Below, in pieces: positions 52,001 through 60,686 of a stretch of DNA of 64,000 nucleotides. The translations under genes were made by a program, and so were the position numbers. Under the pieces are notes generated by a model that was not told where the DNA came from, searched no databases, and saw only the letters and a program-made list of their open reading frames with translations. How positions within the stretch are numbered: the first letter of the stretch is position 1; each line of letters begins with the position of its first letter. The DNA is from a bacterium (GTDB lineage Bacteria; Hinthialibacterota; Hinthialibacteria; OLB16). Location: positions 1 to 64,000 of the forward strand of contig JAJVIK010000001.1 in the NCBI GenBank assembly GCA_022072055.1. Reading direction: 5' to 3'.

Positions 52001-54726
52001 TGAATCTGGCCGGTCAGACAGGCATTGGAGTAGACGATCGGGTACTTGCTCCCGAAAGACATGCTGGAAACATTCGATCTCCCGAAGGAATCCCAACCTC
52101 CCACATAGCCGTGATCCCGGTAATAGAAGAAATCGACGTTATCGGCGTTGTCCAGATAGACATCCCGGTGCACGGAGGGATCGAAGTTCTTCAAGCGGTA
52201 GTGGAAAGCGTCCCCATACAAGCTGTCGAGGAGGGTGGTGCATTCCTTGGCGTTGCTCGAAAACTCCCCTTCCCCATCGCCGGTTCCGGAAACCGCGACG
52301 GACTTTTCGAAGAAGTTCGGAGTCAGCGCGCGCTCGAACAGGGCGGAATAGGTGTCGGGATGATCTCCCGTGATCCGCCCGACAATCAGCTCGGGCGTGA
52401 ATTTGTCGTCGTTATCCAGGTTCGCGTAAGTGTTGTCGCTCATCCACAGGCGAAACGGATCGGTGAACGCGCAATCGAGGGTCCAATTGAAGGACGGCAT
52501 GACACTGCTCGAACCCACGAGGAGCAGATACCCGGCGTCGCGCCAGCCGGAGTTGATCTTCCCATTGAACCGACCTCGGATATAGGCGCGAATTTCATTG
52601 GGGCTTCCGCTGGCGGTATAGGCGAGGGTCGCCTCCCTCTGGGCGCAGAACAAGGCCATCTCGCGCGGCATGCGTTGCGCCGCCGGGGAGCTCGCGGAAT
52701 TCATCGCGAAGAATTGATGGAGGTTGGCCAGGACCACATAGCGCGTGTTTGATAAGCCGTTCTCAATGGAGGCGTCATCGAAATCGTGGGTGACCATCGG
52801 AAAGTCCTCGGTGTAGAGGTGGCCGAAATCATCCTTGGCGGAGGAAGCGCACGAGAACAGCCGATAGTCCGCGCTTCCCAGGTGGTTGATGTAAGGCAAC
52901 AGATCGATATCCACGAAGGTCGATCCGCTCGGCGAGAGTTTGGGAACGGGGAGACGCGCGCCGATCAGGTTCGCGGCAAGGCCTCCATAGGTCGCCATGA
53001 CCCCATCCGTGAAGGGCTGAAAACCTTCCAAGCCCAGAATCAGCTCCACTTGGTTCGCGTTCCCCGCGCCCATGTTTTGAACCAGAAAACGGATAGTCCG
53101 CGAGGAGCCGCGATCGATCACATTGAAGATCGAGACCTCCAAGTCGGGGGCGTCTTTTCGGACGACGACCACAAAGTCCGAGCCGCCATTGTCGTTGATC
53201 GTGACGCTCCCCGATTGATCCCGAGCCTCGACACGGAACCTCACAACGGTCTCCTCGGTGAGTCCGAGCAAGGAGATCGTCTGATAATGCTCGGTTCCCA
53301 GCGGCCCCTCCGGCGTTTGTTGCCAGGGTCCGGACCCGATCTTGAAGTGGAGCTTGGCGTTGCAGGCCTCATCCGTCAGGAATCTGACTTCAAGAGAAGG
53401 GTCCGAGGTTCTCGGGAAGTAAGGAGTCCAACGGACGCCAACGATCACGGGAGGGTAGGGGGTGGTCCCGGTGGTGTTCCGGGTCAGTGGGATAAAGGTT
53501 CCGCCAACGCCTTCCCCGACCGCCACGGTGATGTCCTTGTCGGCGCGGATCCGCCAAATCCCGGCCCCGGGGTTCATGTTCGCGAGCTGCCCTTGATTGA
53601 GGGACATGGCCGACATGAGCGTTTCGGAGGTCGCACCGCGCACCTCCACCGCGGTGTCATCTTGGAGGCCGGTCACATAAAGGAACCCACCCTCGTGGCT
53701 GCGCGTGATGAAATCGGTCCCTTGGAAGTTCCCGTTTTGATCGAGGACATAGGTCATGTAGTTCGAGTTCATCGCCGGGTCGGCGCCACCCAGCACGGAG
53801 ACCGAGGTCTTGCCTTTGGGGGCGCGGACCTTGAGAACCCGATGGATGCCGCTATCCCCCCCCTCATAGGTGAAGGTTTGACCGCTTTGGAGAGTCCCAG
53901 TGGCCAATACGATGGGCGAATCGCTGTGCAGACTCCGAACCTCGAAGGTCACGTCATCGGCGAAGCTGTGCACATTCAAGTGCTCGCGGTATTCCTGATA
54001 GGTCCGGTAAAACGAATCCGTGAAGGAGTCTTCCGTGTAAGGGGGGACGAAGTAACCTCCCCCATCGCGCGCGAGGACCTGAACCGGGCTTCCCGAATTC
54101 ACCCCCAAGCGCCCCAGCAGGTCCCCCGGCGACCACTGATAAAAAAGGTCCGGGTTTCCCAGATCGAAACTGATCCCGCAGAACTCGATGCAGAGGGTGT
54201 CACAACAAGTCCCTCCCTGAGAGGCCCCTTGGGGAGAGAAGACCAGCATCTTGTTGTCGCATCCGCCCGTGCCGCGAATATAGAACAGGGAGCCAAGGGC
54301 GGAGTTCCCATAGGCCTCGCCGTTTGAGCGATAATGGTAGAAGCCGTTGCAGGTGAAAGCGCTGGAGACCCCCACCAGCACTCCAGCATCCCCGGTCACG
54401 GAAATGTGGTAGAACCCAGCGGGGATATCGGTCAGATAGACCGGAGTGAACTCTTCAAGCGAGCCGGTGGCGACAGGCGGTTCTGGGGCCGCCGGGTTGC
54501 GGATGGTCACCACGCTGGGTCGATCATAGCCCGCCACCATGACCGGTCCGGGGGTGTAGAAGTATCCCTCTTGGGCGCCCATCCCCTTGAGAGTCTCAGG
54601 AACACGCAGATCGAGGACTCCGCCGGGTGGAAGCGGGCTTTCCTTTAGGGCGTTCGCGCAACTCATGAACGCACATTCGGCAAGGGTTACCGCAAAGCAC
54701 AGACGGCCCAACATTCCGATGGCCAT
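49015..54726 (-). CDS. Giant C25 (gingipain-like) cysteine peptidase with dockerin- and cohesin-like parts
   Basis: 1903 residues with a signal peptide and GGAGGG before the ATG. Residues 30-430 form an unassigned beta-rich region. The peptidase C25 domain (about 670-1010) shows the clan CD dyad: His in FFYYRDHGYVGGW (about 871) and Cys in YPIVYSNACLTG (about 902), with the later FIGATEVSPRSANNSMG. Ig/CARDB-like domains follow (1100-1550). Two EF-hand-like dockerin segments are NGNRRVDVADIGFV and NGDEAIDATDTGEIL (about 1592-1645); a cohesin-like domain spans about 1664-1798, then a TPTPT linker and a C-terminal GDGQVDSRDLLEW half-dockerin. Probably a secreted or surface protease. Confidence 0.85.
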   Translation of the reverse strand: MAIGMLGRLCFAVTLAECAFMSCANALKESPLPPGGVLDLRVPETLKGMGAQEGYFYTPGPVMVAGYDRPSVVTIRNPAAPEPPVATGSLEEFTPVYLTDIPAGFYHISVTGDAGVLVGVSSAFTCNGFYHYRSNGEAYGNSALGSLFYIRGTGGCDNKMLVFSPQGASQGGTCCDTLCIEFCGISFDLGNPDLFYQWSPGDLLGRLGVNSGSPVQVLARDGGGYFVPPYTEDSFTDSFYRTYQEYREHLNVHSFADDVTFEVRSLHSDSPIVLATGTLQSGQTFTYEGGDSGIHRVLKVRAPKGKTSVSVLGGADPAMNSNYMTYVLDQNGNFQGTDFITRSHEGGFLYVTGLQDDTAVEVRGATSETLMSAMSLNQGQLANMNPGAGIWRIRADKDITVAVGEGVGGTFIPLTRNTTGTTPYPPVIVGVRWTPYFPRTSDPSLEVRFLTDEACNAKLHFKIGSGPWQQTPEGPLGTEHYQTISLLGLTEETVVRFRVEARDQSGSVTINDNGGSDFVVVVRKDAPDLEVSIFNVIDRGSSRTIRFLVQNMGAGNANQVELILGLEGFQPFTDGVMATYGGLAANLIGARLPVPKLSPSGSTFVDIDLLPYINHLGSADYRLFSCASSAKDDFGHLYTEDFPMVTHDFDDASIENGLSNTRYVVLANLHQFFAMNSASSPAAQRMPREMALFCAQREATLAYTASGSPNEIRAYIRGRFNGKINSGWRDAGYLLLVGSSSVMPSFNWTLDCAFTDPFRLWMSDNTYANLDNDDKFTPELIVGRITGDHPDTYSALFERALTPNFFEKSVAVSGTGDGEGEFSSNAKECTTLLDSLYGDAFHYRLKNFDPSVHRDVYLDNADNVDFFYYRDHGYVGGWDSFGRSNVSSMSFGSKYPIVYSNACLTGQIQTDNNLAEEFLARSAAVFIGATEVSPRSANNSMGKKIAANHKGGVSIGSAFRNAKRSLAGDIHWYTTCWQDQVIKREILMYNIYGDPFRGSTSDSPKAEAAKGVFDPPIENLNITIPLYVVETDEEGVDFVGIPDEERGGHLDVVKEPLVPDYRLTWTHAPGTRVTDIRMTSRSGVTHESGLNLPVSWWNQKVEIGPDDGPSPGTFPTDDFHWTGIERPDGAQEVLLTIHPFFYNATTQDATFYQNYSFEIDFVTTTVSIDSVTPTFQVVPLGSDQEIDVRVSNTGGDSVQINLSLEIENIGTNEIVSTQTQNGLNIPPNGALVRHFSWDPTGAANTHYQISARVRRSSDGAELDAGFSHFRVGVADHMVHALALDSSTPGCISIGEQSQVRMEIENIGDIPSQGTMTLQIRNALEGQIIAEWEYKFPALLPGATLTYATSWNSAGIVQGDYNLIGWVEHEGGVTPHSVFPFQTKKELRWGWDSLAPVYRRGQKIVGVADLLRPDGIVGGISGTVSLRLVSPDQSVVHPELKVHANSPHYSTSFVVSALEPSGLYTLITEATTPCHEKTTGVRPLVVTENPFVMTATPSVAVADGISTLQVESETVRILGNSIPDGALMTLEPLAGSIATPDASPELAGIQVASVSGRFRFEWRAPDLPALDAFVHGMVGMEAESGVSAIFKEIDFNGNRRVDVADIGFVRASEGDLAGTETFDIRKDLNGDEAIDATDTGEILNRWPLAFPDAVLCATCTPTPKSHGVKVRPVPERALIPPGGSLIVEVVAEGLDSMGGYEFGTVLTGDALAWMAPPEQNLSLKGGGNSPDPLGPVGYAGGYRIGASFPSEGMGVSGMVTLATLTFSAAQAGESRLILSEPVFVRKNGTEQAVMQTVEGIYIVGQPSPTPSPSFTITPTPTHTLAPTLTHTPEPTTTFSPTEIPSRTPTPSVTPTATQDFDVWPPPEGDGQVDSRDLLEWLQGIQGDQAEGRTLFDFARSWDSR

Positions 54727-54751
54727 GGAGCCCTCCCGGCGTGGGCCTTCA

Positions 54752-54778
54752 ATTAGCGCATGCCTTGGTGGTTGTCAA
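54752..54778 (-). promoter_or_regulatory. Possible promoter of the C25 peptidase gene
   Basis: On the minus strand a consensus TTGACA (54778-54773) is followed after 15 bases by GCTAAT (54757-54752). The spacing is short and the -10 is partial, but the position, 25 bases before the ATG, is right. Its -35 overlaps the -35-like element of the opposite promoter. Confidence 0.35.
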
Positions 54779-54800
54779 GCGAAAAAAATTCTTGGACATT
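54772..54800 (+). promoter_or_regulatory. Possible promoter of the PQQ-propeller gene
   Basis: TTGTCA (54772-54777), a 17-base spacer with an A7 run, and GACATT (54795-54800) lie 64 bases before the ATG at 54864. The -10 is weak. The hexamer is shared, on the other strand, with the TTGACA of the divergent peptidase gene. Confidence 0.3.
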
Positions 54801-54863
54801 TCCTCGATTGCGCGGCCCGGACCCGCGCGGTCAAACTTCTCCGAAAGGCGACCCGCTCCGCAC

Positions 54864-56180
54864 ATGATCAAGAAGCCGATGAGGTCGATAGGGACGCTGC
54901 TCATCCTCTCGTGGATAGCGGCGTCGGGGGATCCGGGGTTCTGTGTCTGGCCCGATTTCAGGGGCCCGCTTCACAATGGGCATGTGCCGACCCATCCGGA
55001 TGGCTCGCCGCATGGACTTCCACTCCACTGGAACGAAACCGAGAACGTGGTCTGGAAGACCGCGATCCCATACAAGGGCTGGTCCACGCCGGTCATCTGG
55101 GAAAACCGAATTTGGCTCACAACCGCCACCGAGGACGGCCATGAGATGTTTGTGGTCTGTCTGGACCGAGACAACGGCGAGGTCCTGATTGACCGGAAGA
55201 TCTTCGAGAATGAAGCGCCGGAGCCGCTTGGAAACGATGTCAACTGCTATGCCTCCCCTTCCCCGGTCATCGAGGAAGGGAGAGTCTATGTTCACTTCGG
55301 AAGCTACGGCACGGCGTGCCTGGATTCGGAAACCGGCGCCACGATCTGGGAGCGACGCGACTACCCCTGCCGTCACTATCGCGGTCCCGGATCATCCCCT
55401 TTTCTATACAAGGAAAAACTGATCCTGACCTTTGATGGAGCCGATTTGCAGTATCTGGTGGCGCTCGACAAGGCCACCGGAAAGGAGATTTGGAGGGTCA
55501 CGCGGGGAACCGATTGGACCGACCTGGATGAGAACGGCAAACCCAAGCGTGAGGGGGATTTTCGGAAGGCGTTCTGCACCCCCATCATCGCGACCCTGGA
55601 TGGCCGGGAACAGTTGATTGCTCCCGGCTCAATGACCGTGTTCGCCTATGACCCAAGCGACGGTGGCGAAATCTGGCGCGCGCGCGACAACGGCTATTCG
55701 GCCGCGTGCCGTCCGGTGTTGGGGGATGGAATGGGGTTCTTCTCCATCGGGCAGGGTCGGGGGGGGTATCTGGGGATTCGCATGGAGAACCTTAAGGGGG
55801 ATGTCACTGACACCCACATCGCGTGGACATTGGAACAGGCCATGCCCAAGCGCTCTTCGCCGGTGTTCCATGAAGGGCTCCTATACCTGGCCAACGATGG
55901 GGGCATTGCCACCTGTGTGGAGGCGAAGTCCGGCGCGATTGTCTGGAAGGAACGTCTCGGAGGAGCGGTCACGGCCTCTCCGATCCTCGCGGATGGACGA
56001 CTTTATATCTTCGACGAGGACGGTGAAGCCACCATCCTCAAGCCGGGTCGATCCTACGAGGTCCTGGCCAGAAACCGCCTCGAATCCGGGATGATGGCCT
56101 CGCCCGCGGTGGATGGCAAAGCGCTGTTTCTACGGACCAAGACCTATCTCTACCGGATCGAGGAGAGAAGCGGGAAGTAA
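54864..56180 (+). CDS. Secreted PQQ-binding-like beta-propeller protein
   Basis: 438 residues from ATG 54864 (ATG 54879 is an alternative), with a hydrophobic export signal SIGTLLILSWIAAS. The start of the mature protein, WPDFRGPLHNGH, and blade repeats such as VVWKTAIPYKGWSTPVIWENRIWLTTA, DNGEVLIDRKIF, GTACLDSETGATIWERR, VALDKATGKEIWRVTRG and AKSGAIVWKERLGGAVTASPIL are typical of the planctomycete-type PQQ-like/WD40-like family. Many members bind no PQQ and have no known catalysis. Followed after 33 bases by a sialidase gene with a strong ribosome binding site, so the two form a transcription unit. Confidence 0.88.
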   Translation: MIKKPMRSIGTLLILSWIAASGDPGFCVWPDFRGPLHNGHVPTHPDGSPHGLPLHWNETENVVWKTAIPYKGWSTPVIWENRIWLTTATEDGHEMFVVCLDRDNGEVLIDRKIFENEAPEPLGNDVNCYASPSPVIEEGRVYVHFGSYGTACLDSETGATIWERRDYPCRHYRGPGSSPFLYKEKLILTFDGADLQYLVALDKATGKEIWRVTRGTDWTDLDENGKPKREGDFRKAFCTPIIATLDGREQLIAPGSMTVFAYDPSDGGEIWRARDNGYSAACRPVLGDGMGFFSIGQGRGGYLGIRMENLKGDVTDTHIAWTLEQAMPKRSSPVFHEGLLYLANDGGIATCVEAKSGAIVWKERLGGAVTASPILADGRLYIFDEDGEATILKPGRSYEVLARNRLESGMMASPAVDGKALFLRTKTYLYRIEERSGK

Positions 56181-56213
56181 GCAACACGGAAAGATCAAAT
56201 CAAGGAGGACCCC

Positions 56214-57308
56214 ATGCGTCTTTGGCTTTTCCCCATCCTGCTCGCTCCGTTTCTTCAGACATGCCCGCTCATGGCCCAGATCCCGGTCATGAACTGGCGT
56301 CAGAATATCGAGGTCGAGCGTGTCATCGGGCTGGAGTATCCAGACGCCCCCTACAAGCACCCCGCCTCGATCACCGAACTCGACAACGGCGACCTGCTGA
56401 TCGCGTACTATGGCGGCTCGGATGAGTACGCCACCGACACGGCGGTCTATGGCTGCCGCAAGCGCAAAGGCGAAACTCAATGGAGCGCCCCAGTGGTCTT
56501 GGCGGACACACCCGACTGTTCGGAAGGCAACCCGGTGATCTGGCAGGGGCCGGATGGACTTGTCTGGCTGTTCTATGTCAACCGCTACGGCTCCACTTGG
56601 TCCACTTCGCGGGTCAAGGGGAAGATTTCCAAGGATGGCGGGGAGACTTGGTCCGATTCCTTCATCCTCAGCTTCGAGGCTGGGACGATGGTGAAGGGCG
56701 CGCCGATTGTTCTGGAGAATGGGGATTACCTCTTGCCCGCCTACCATGAAACCGGCGAGGACACCGAACGGACCGCAGAAGACACCTGTTCGTATTTCTT
56801 TCGCTACAATCCGACCGCCAAAACCTGGTCCGAAACCGGCCGGATTCGCTCGCCTGAGGGGAACCTGCAGCCGGAGGTGGTTCAGCTTTCGGCGGATCAC
56901 CTGATCTGTTACATCCGGCGCGGGGGCGATTTCCTCCCGACCGACAAGGGGTACACGCTCCGCTCCGAATCGCGCGATGGGGGCCAGACCTGGAGCGAAG
57001 CCAAGCCGACCGAATTCAAAAACCCGAACGCCGCGGTGGCCTTCATCAAACTCCGCAACGGCCACCTGATGCTGATCTACAACGACAACATGAACGAGCG
57101 CACCCCGCTCACCGTGGCGGTCTCCACCGACAACGATAAGACTTATCCTCACAGGCGCAACATCTTGGGAGGGGACAACACCTTTGCTTATCCCTACGCC
57201 ATTCAAACCAAGGACGACAAGATCCACCTGGTCTGCACGACCAACAAGCGCACCACTATCCTCCACGCCGTGTTTGATGAAAGCGCGATTACGGAGTGGA
57301 GCTGGTGA
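56214..57308 (+). CDS. Secreted sialidase-fold (BNR) glycosidase, short form
   Basis: 364 residues; AAGGAGG stands 6 bases before the ATG. Signal peptide MRLWLFPILLAPFLQTCPLMAQ. The six-bladed sialidase fold is recognised from Asp-box repeats SKDGGETWSD, SRDGGQTWSE and STDNDKTY, and from blade starts HPASITELDNGDLLIAYYGG and GNPVIWQGPDGLVWLFYVNRY. Members of this BNR_2 group act as exo-sialidases or on other sugars; the substrate is not readable here. Second gene of the PQQ-propeller unit. Confidence 0.85.
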   Translation: MRLWLFPILLAPFLQTCPLMAQIPVMNWRQNIEVERVIGLEYPDAPYKHPASITELDNGDLLIAYYGGSDEYATDTAVYGCRKRKGETQWSAPVVLADTPDCSEGNPVIWQGPDGLVWLFYVNRYGSTWSTSRVKGKISKDGGETWSDSFILSFEAGTMVKGAPIVLENGDYLLPAYHETGEDTERTAEDTCSYFFRYNPTAKTWSETGRIRSPEGNLQPEVVQLSADHLICYIRRGGDFLPTDKGYTLRSESRDGGQTWSEAKPTEFKNPNAAVAFIKLRNGHLMLIYNDNMNERTPLTVAVSTDNDKTYPHRRNILGGDNTFAYPYAIQTKDDKIHLVCTTNKRTTILHAVFDESAITEWSW

Positions 57309-57350
57309 GGGAAACCGGCGGGGGCGCGGAGCTTGCGACTCGGTTCGGGG

Positions 57351-59417
57351 TCAAGGGTTGAGCAGATCCTCCTCCCGAAACCCCAGCCTCAGGTCCCCTT
57401 GCATGGTCGTGAGCCAAATCTCCCCCGCTTGATGCTCGAAGACATACGTATAAGCCAGCGAGGCGCCGGGAGCATCCACCCGGCGAGCGACCACCACCGG
57501 TTGGGTCCAAGTGTCACCCTCATCTTCTGAAAACGACACCGAGAGTTCCGCGCGGTAGTTGCTCACCCGTTCATCCGACCACTGACGGTCCCCGCCCTCC
57601 ATCACCTCCTCCGGCGCCTCGGTCGCCCCTTCCGGGACCGGACGGTTCCAAACTAACATCAGGCGTCCGCTGGCGAGACGAGTCAGAGTTCCCGGCGCGC
57701 TGCTCGCGGGGATCTCCGAGGGCTGGAGAACGCGCCAGTCCTCGCCCTCATTGTCCGAAAAGGCCGACCAGAAGCGCCCCAGGTTGGTGCGACACAGCAG
57801 CCACAGCCGCCCATCAGGCAGCTCCGCGAGGGTCCCTTCAATCAACCCGTCATGATGCCCGCGCCCGCCGATGTCGAGCAGGTTGGCGCGCTCCCAGGTC
57901 TTGCCCTCATCTCGGGAGTAACGAGGGCGGAGAGCGTGACGGCCCTCCTCGAAGAGAGTCTCCTGAACCGGGGCGATCACTGTTCCCTTGCGTGTCTGGA
58001 TCATGTGGTGGATGTCCCCGGAGTACCCGCCGTAAACCTCTTGCGCGTCGATCCAGGTCTTCCCCTCGTCGAGACTCCGAATGCTCCACACCGGCAGGTG
58101 GGTTCCGGGCGTTGGTAGGCTTTTTTCGGCATCCCACTCCCACTGGTAACTCGCCATGTTCAGGAACATCAGGATCAGGGTTCCATTCTTGGCGCGGATA
58201 AGCGCGCGCTCGGAAGAGACCTTGATGGGATGGTCGGGGGCGGACAGCGGACGGGATTCCCAGGTGATTCCCTCATCGTGACTGACCAGGATTTCAGTTT
58301 CGGCGACACCCAGAATTCCACCATCCGATAGGCGCGCGAAGGGGCCGAGCGGGAGGCTCTTGAGCCACCGAACCGATGGGGCGATCTCGATCCACCCGGC
58401 GCGAGTGGCCGCAAGGCTCCATCCCTCGCGTGGATCAGGTCTGCTGGCGGCCAAGGTCGGGCGCTTCTCCTTCGGGAAATCGACTGCCACGCGCTCAAGC
58501 AGCGCCTTGGGGTCATTCTCCATGGCGTAGATTCCGAGCCGCCAACGCCGCTCCGCGACAGGTGCATCCACCGGGAGCCACCTGGGGTTGTTGTGCAGGC
58601 AGTCATGCCACGCTTGGGACATCGAGTCGGAGGAATCGTTGGCCAGCGCGGCAAGGTATTTGCCATCGCGAGAAACCGCTCCGATCACGGGGGTCAGAAA
58701 GCGGGCGGGACTATACCCGGCCCAAGCATTGGGTGGGGTGATAGGAACGGGACGAGAGGCCGCGATATACGACTGCACCCAGGGAGGAGTGTTATATTCA
58801 TGATCGGGCGCTTGCACGGGGATTTTGATCCGCTCGGTGTCGGCGAGAAAGGTCCGCCCACGGTCGGTGAAGATGAAACAGCGCTTCACGAACTCGGGAT
58901 ACTTGTCGGGCATGCTCGCGAAGCCGGGGGCGTGACGGAGCTGCCAGCACAGATTGAGACCCGTGGGCGCTTCCGGAAGCAAGGCGTCGAGATGGCCTTC
59001 CGCGTCCGATTCCATTCTCGCCTCCACGATAACCGCCTCCGGATAGGGGGTGATCGTGGTCACCACCAGAGTCTGCGGATGGTTCTTGTCGCGGTGGCGC
59101 ATCTCCATGGCTCCGCCGTCGAGCGGGCGGGCATCGAGAAACTCCACCGCAGCCTCATAACACCAGGAGTCGCACTGGAAATCCGGCACGTTCGGGAATC
59201 TTACGGAAATCAGCGGAAAGTACTTGCCCCACATTTTCTCCTTGACCACTCGGATGCCGGGGAGCGAGTCGGGTTGTGGGTTTGTGGCTTCGGCCACCAC
59301 GACCAGGTCGGGCCCCGGCTCTTCCTCGGCGGGAGCCGGACGGATGATCCAAAGCGAGGCGGATGCAATCAACAGGAGACAGAGGGTCTGGATAGGTCTT
59401 GCGCGAAATCGGGTCAT
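57351..59417 (-). CDS. Secreted sialidase-like protein with an N-terminal beta domain
   Basis: 688 residues with a signal peptide (LCLLLIASASLWIIRPAPA). The first 300 residues form an unassigned beta-rich domain. The C-terminal half contains five Asp boxes: SHDEGITWES, SLDEGKTWID, SRDEGKTWER, SDNEGEDWRV and SEDEGDTWTQ, plus GTLAELPDGRLWLLCRTNLGRFW typical of BNR_2 exo-sialidases. It is convergent with the short sialidase (42-base gap) and unlike it in length and in blade sequence, so this is not a simple tandem copy. No other glycan-pathway gene is directly beside it. Confidence 0.83.
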   Translation of the reverse strand: MTRFRARPIQTLCLLLIASASLWIIRPAPAEEEPGPDLVVVAEATNPQPDSLPGIRVVKEKMWGKYFPLISVRFPNVPDFQCDSWCYEAAVEFLDARPLDGGAMEMRHRDKNHPQTLVVTTITPYPEAVIVEARMESDAEGHLDALLPEAPTGLNLCWQLRHAPGFASMPDKYPEFVKRCFIFTDRGRTFLADTERIKIPVQAPDHEYNTPPWVQSYIAASRPVPITPPNAWAGYSPARFLTPVIGAVSRDGKYLAALANDSSDSMSQAWHDCLHNNPRWLPVDAPVAERRWRLGIYAMENDPKALLERVAVDFPKEKRPTLAASRPDPREGWSLAATRAGWIEIAPSVRWLKSLPLGPFARLSDGGILGVAETEILVSHDEGITWESRPLSAPDHPIKVSSERALIRAKNGTLILMFLNMASYQWEWDAEKSLPTPGTHLPVWSIRSLDEGKTWIDAQEVYGGYSGDIHHMIQTRKGTVIAPVQETLFEEGRHALRPRYSRDEGKTWERANLLDIGGRGHHDGLIEGTLAELPDGRLWLLCRTNLGRFWSAFSDNEGEDWRVLQPSEIPASSAPGTLTRLASGRLMLVWNRPVPEGATEAPEEVMEGGDRQWSDERVSNYRAELSVSFSEDEGDTWTQPVVVARRVDAPGASLAYTYVFEHQAGEIWLTTMQGDLRLGFREEDLLNP

Positions 59418-59537
59418 GGTTGGCGAATTCTCCCGTTCTTGAGGCGATGAGCGGGTATCTTAAGATGACCGGCGCGCGCATTGAGCTCCCCATTCGCCAC
59501 ACGCGCCGAAGGGCTTGGTTCGGCGAACAACTGATGT

Positions 59538-60677
59538 TCAAGGCTTCTTTCCCGGCGGCTTGTCGAGCGGCGCGCGGGCATCGTCGTGGCATTCCCCACA
59601 GGTGACAGGCTTTCCGAGTCCCGCCGTGTGGCAATCCGCGCAGCTCACCTCAACATGGGTCTCATCGAGGATCAGACCCGCGAGCGCGTGGTCGAAGGGT
59701 TCGGGAATCCACTCCGCCGGGTGGCAGGACTCGCATTCCGGATCGAGTCCCGCGAATTGCTTGGGAGCAAGGTGACAGCGCGAACACTCCAGTTTGGCAT
59801 GATAGGCTTTTAACGCGAACCCGGTCCGGGTCGCGTGGTTGAAACCCGTGGTCTCCGCCCGTCTGTGGCAGAGTGCGCAGTTGTCGGAGGTGTCGTGACA
59901 GCGCGCGCAGTCTTCATGAGGGTCCTCGCGCACACGGGGTTTGAGGTCTCGCGGCTCGCCGTTGTGGCAGCGACTGCAATTCTCCTTGCGGTGGCAGTCC
60001 ACGCATTTCAGCCCGAAGAGCTGGATGTGCTCCTGGTGATGAAAGCTCACCACCGGGCCGTCACTCATCTCCGTGGCGGAATAGACCCACTTGTCGGGCG
60101 CGGAGATGTTGGGATGCAGTCGGCCCATGATGTCGGACACATCGCTCGCGCCCGGGAGATTGGCCTCATTCGCGGCGGTCCGGCGGACATGACAGACATT
60201 GCAGTCGGTTTCGTGGCTCCACTCGCGGTGGCAGCTCAGGCATTGACGGTGGTAGGCGCCCTTGAGGCTGGGCTGTTTCAAGTTCTCCTGATTGGAGGGT
60301 CCGCCGTGACACTCGCGGCACGCGAGGATTCGGCCGGGCGGGTTGTGGTGATGGCAGACATTGCAGCCATCCGCCATCGATTCCATGTCCATATGAATCT
60401 TGTGGGGAAACACCACCGGAACATAGAGCTCCGAGAGTTGTCCGAGGACGAGCACATCGGGGACAGCGGTCGCGGAGAGTGTGACCGTGGCCGACTCGGG
60501 GGGGCGTTCGCAGGGTCGGAGGCAGGGGTTTTCGTGGGTCGGCTCTTTGCAGGAATGACACAGGGCGCAGCGGGAGAGGTCAACTCCATCAGGGAGCGTG
60601 TCATGCTGACCGACACACCGGATTGACGCGAACAACAGGAGGATGGGGAGTGATCGGATGGGGGCGGCTCTCATCAT
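59538..60677 (-). CDS. Secreted 13-haem cytochrome c
   Basis: 379 residues with an N-terminal signal and 13 CxxCH motifs by my count (CALCH, CNVCH, CRECH, CLSCH, CNVCH, CVDCH, CSRCH, CARCH, CALCH, CSRCH, CESCH, CADCH, CGECH), with extra His residues for second ligands (VVFPHKIHMD, VVSFHHQEH). There is no CxxCK, which argues against a nitrite reductase of the NrfA kind. Together with the two genes upstream it forms a complex of the Hmc/Qrc type that passes electrons between the membrane quinone pool and periplasmic carriers. It starts 9 bases after the NrfD-type gene. Confidence 0.88.
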   Translation of the reverse strand: MMRAAPIRSLPILLLFASIRCVGQHDTLPDGVDLSRCALCHSCKEPTHENPCLRPCERPPESATVTLSATAVPDVLVLGQLSELYVPVVFPHKIHMDMESMADGCNVCHHHNPPGRILACRECHGGPSNQENLKQPSLKGAYHRQCLSCHREWSHETDCNVCHVRRTAANEANLPGASDVSDIMGRLHPNISAPDKWVYSATEMSDGPVVSFHHQEHIQLFGLKCVDCHRKENCSRCHNGEPRDLKPRVREDPHEDCARCHDTSDNCALCHRRAETTGFNHATRTGFALKAYHAKLECSRCHLAPKQFAGLDPECESCHPAEWIPEPFDHALAGLILDETHVEVSCADCHTAGLGKPVTCGECHDDARAPLDKPPGKKP

Positions 60678-60686
60678 GGGGACGCC

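Noticed and set aside
59504-59525. Terminator after the cytochrome operon
   Set aside because: CGCCGAA/TTCGGCG can form a hairpin, but no T-run follows on either strand.
59538-60677. Cytochrome c nitrite reductase (NrfA) or octahaem enzyme
   Set aside because: There is no CxxCK catalytic haem motif, and 13 CxxCH sites with an Hmc-like gene order point to an electron-transfer cytochrome.
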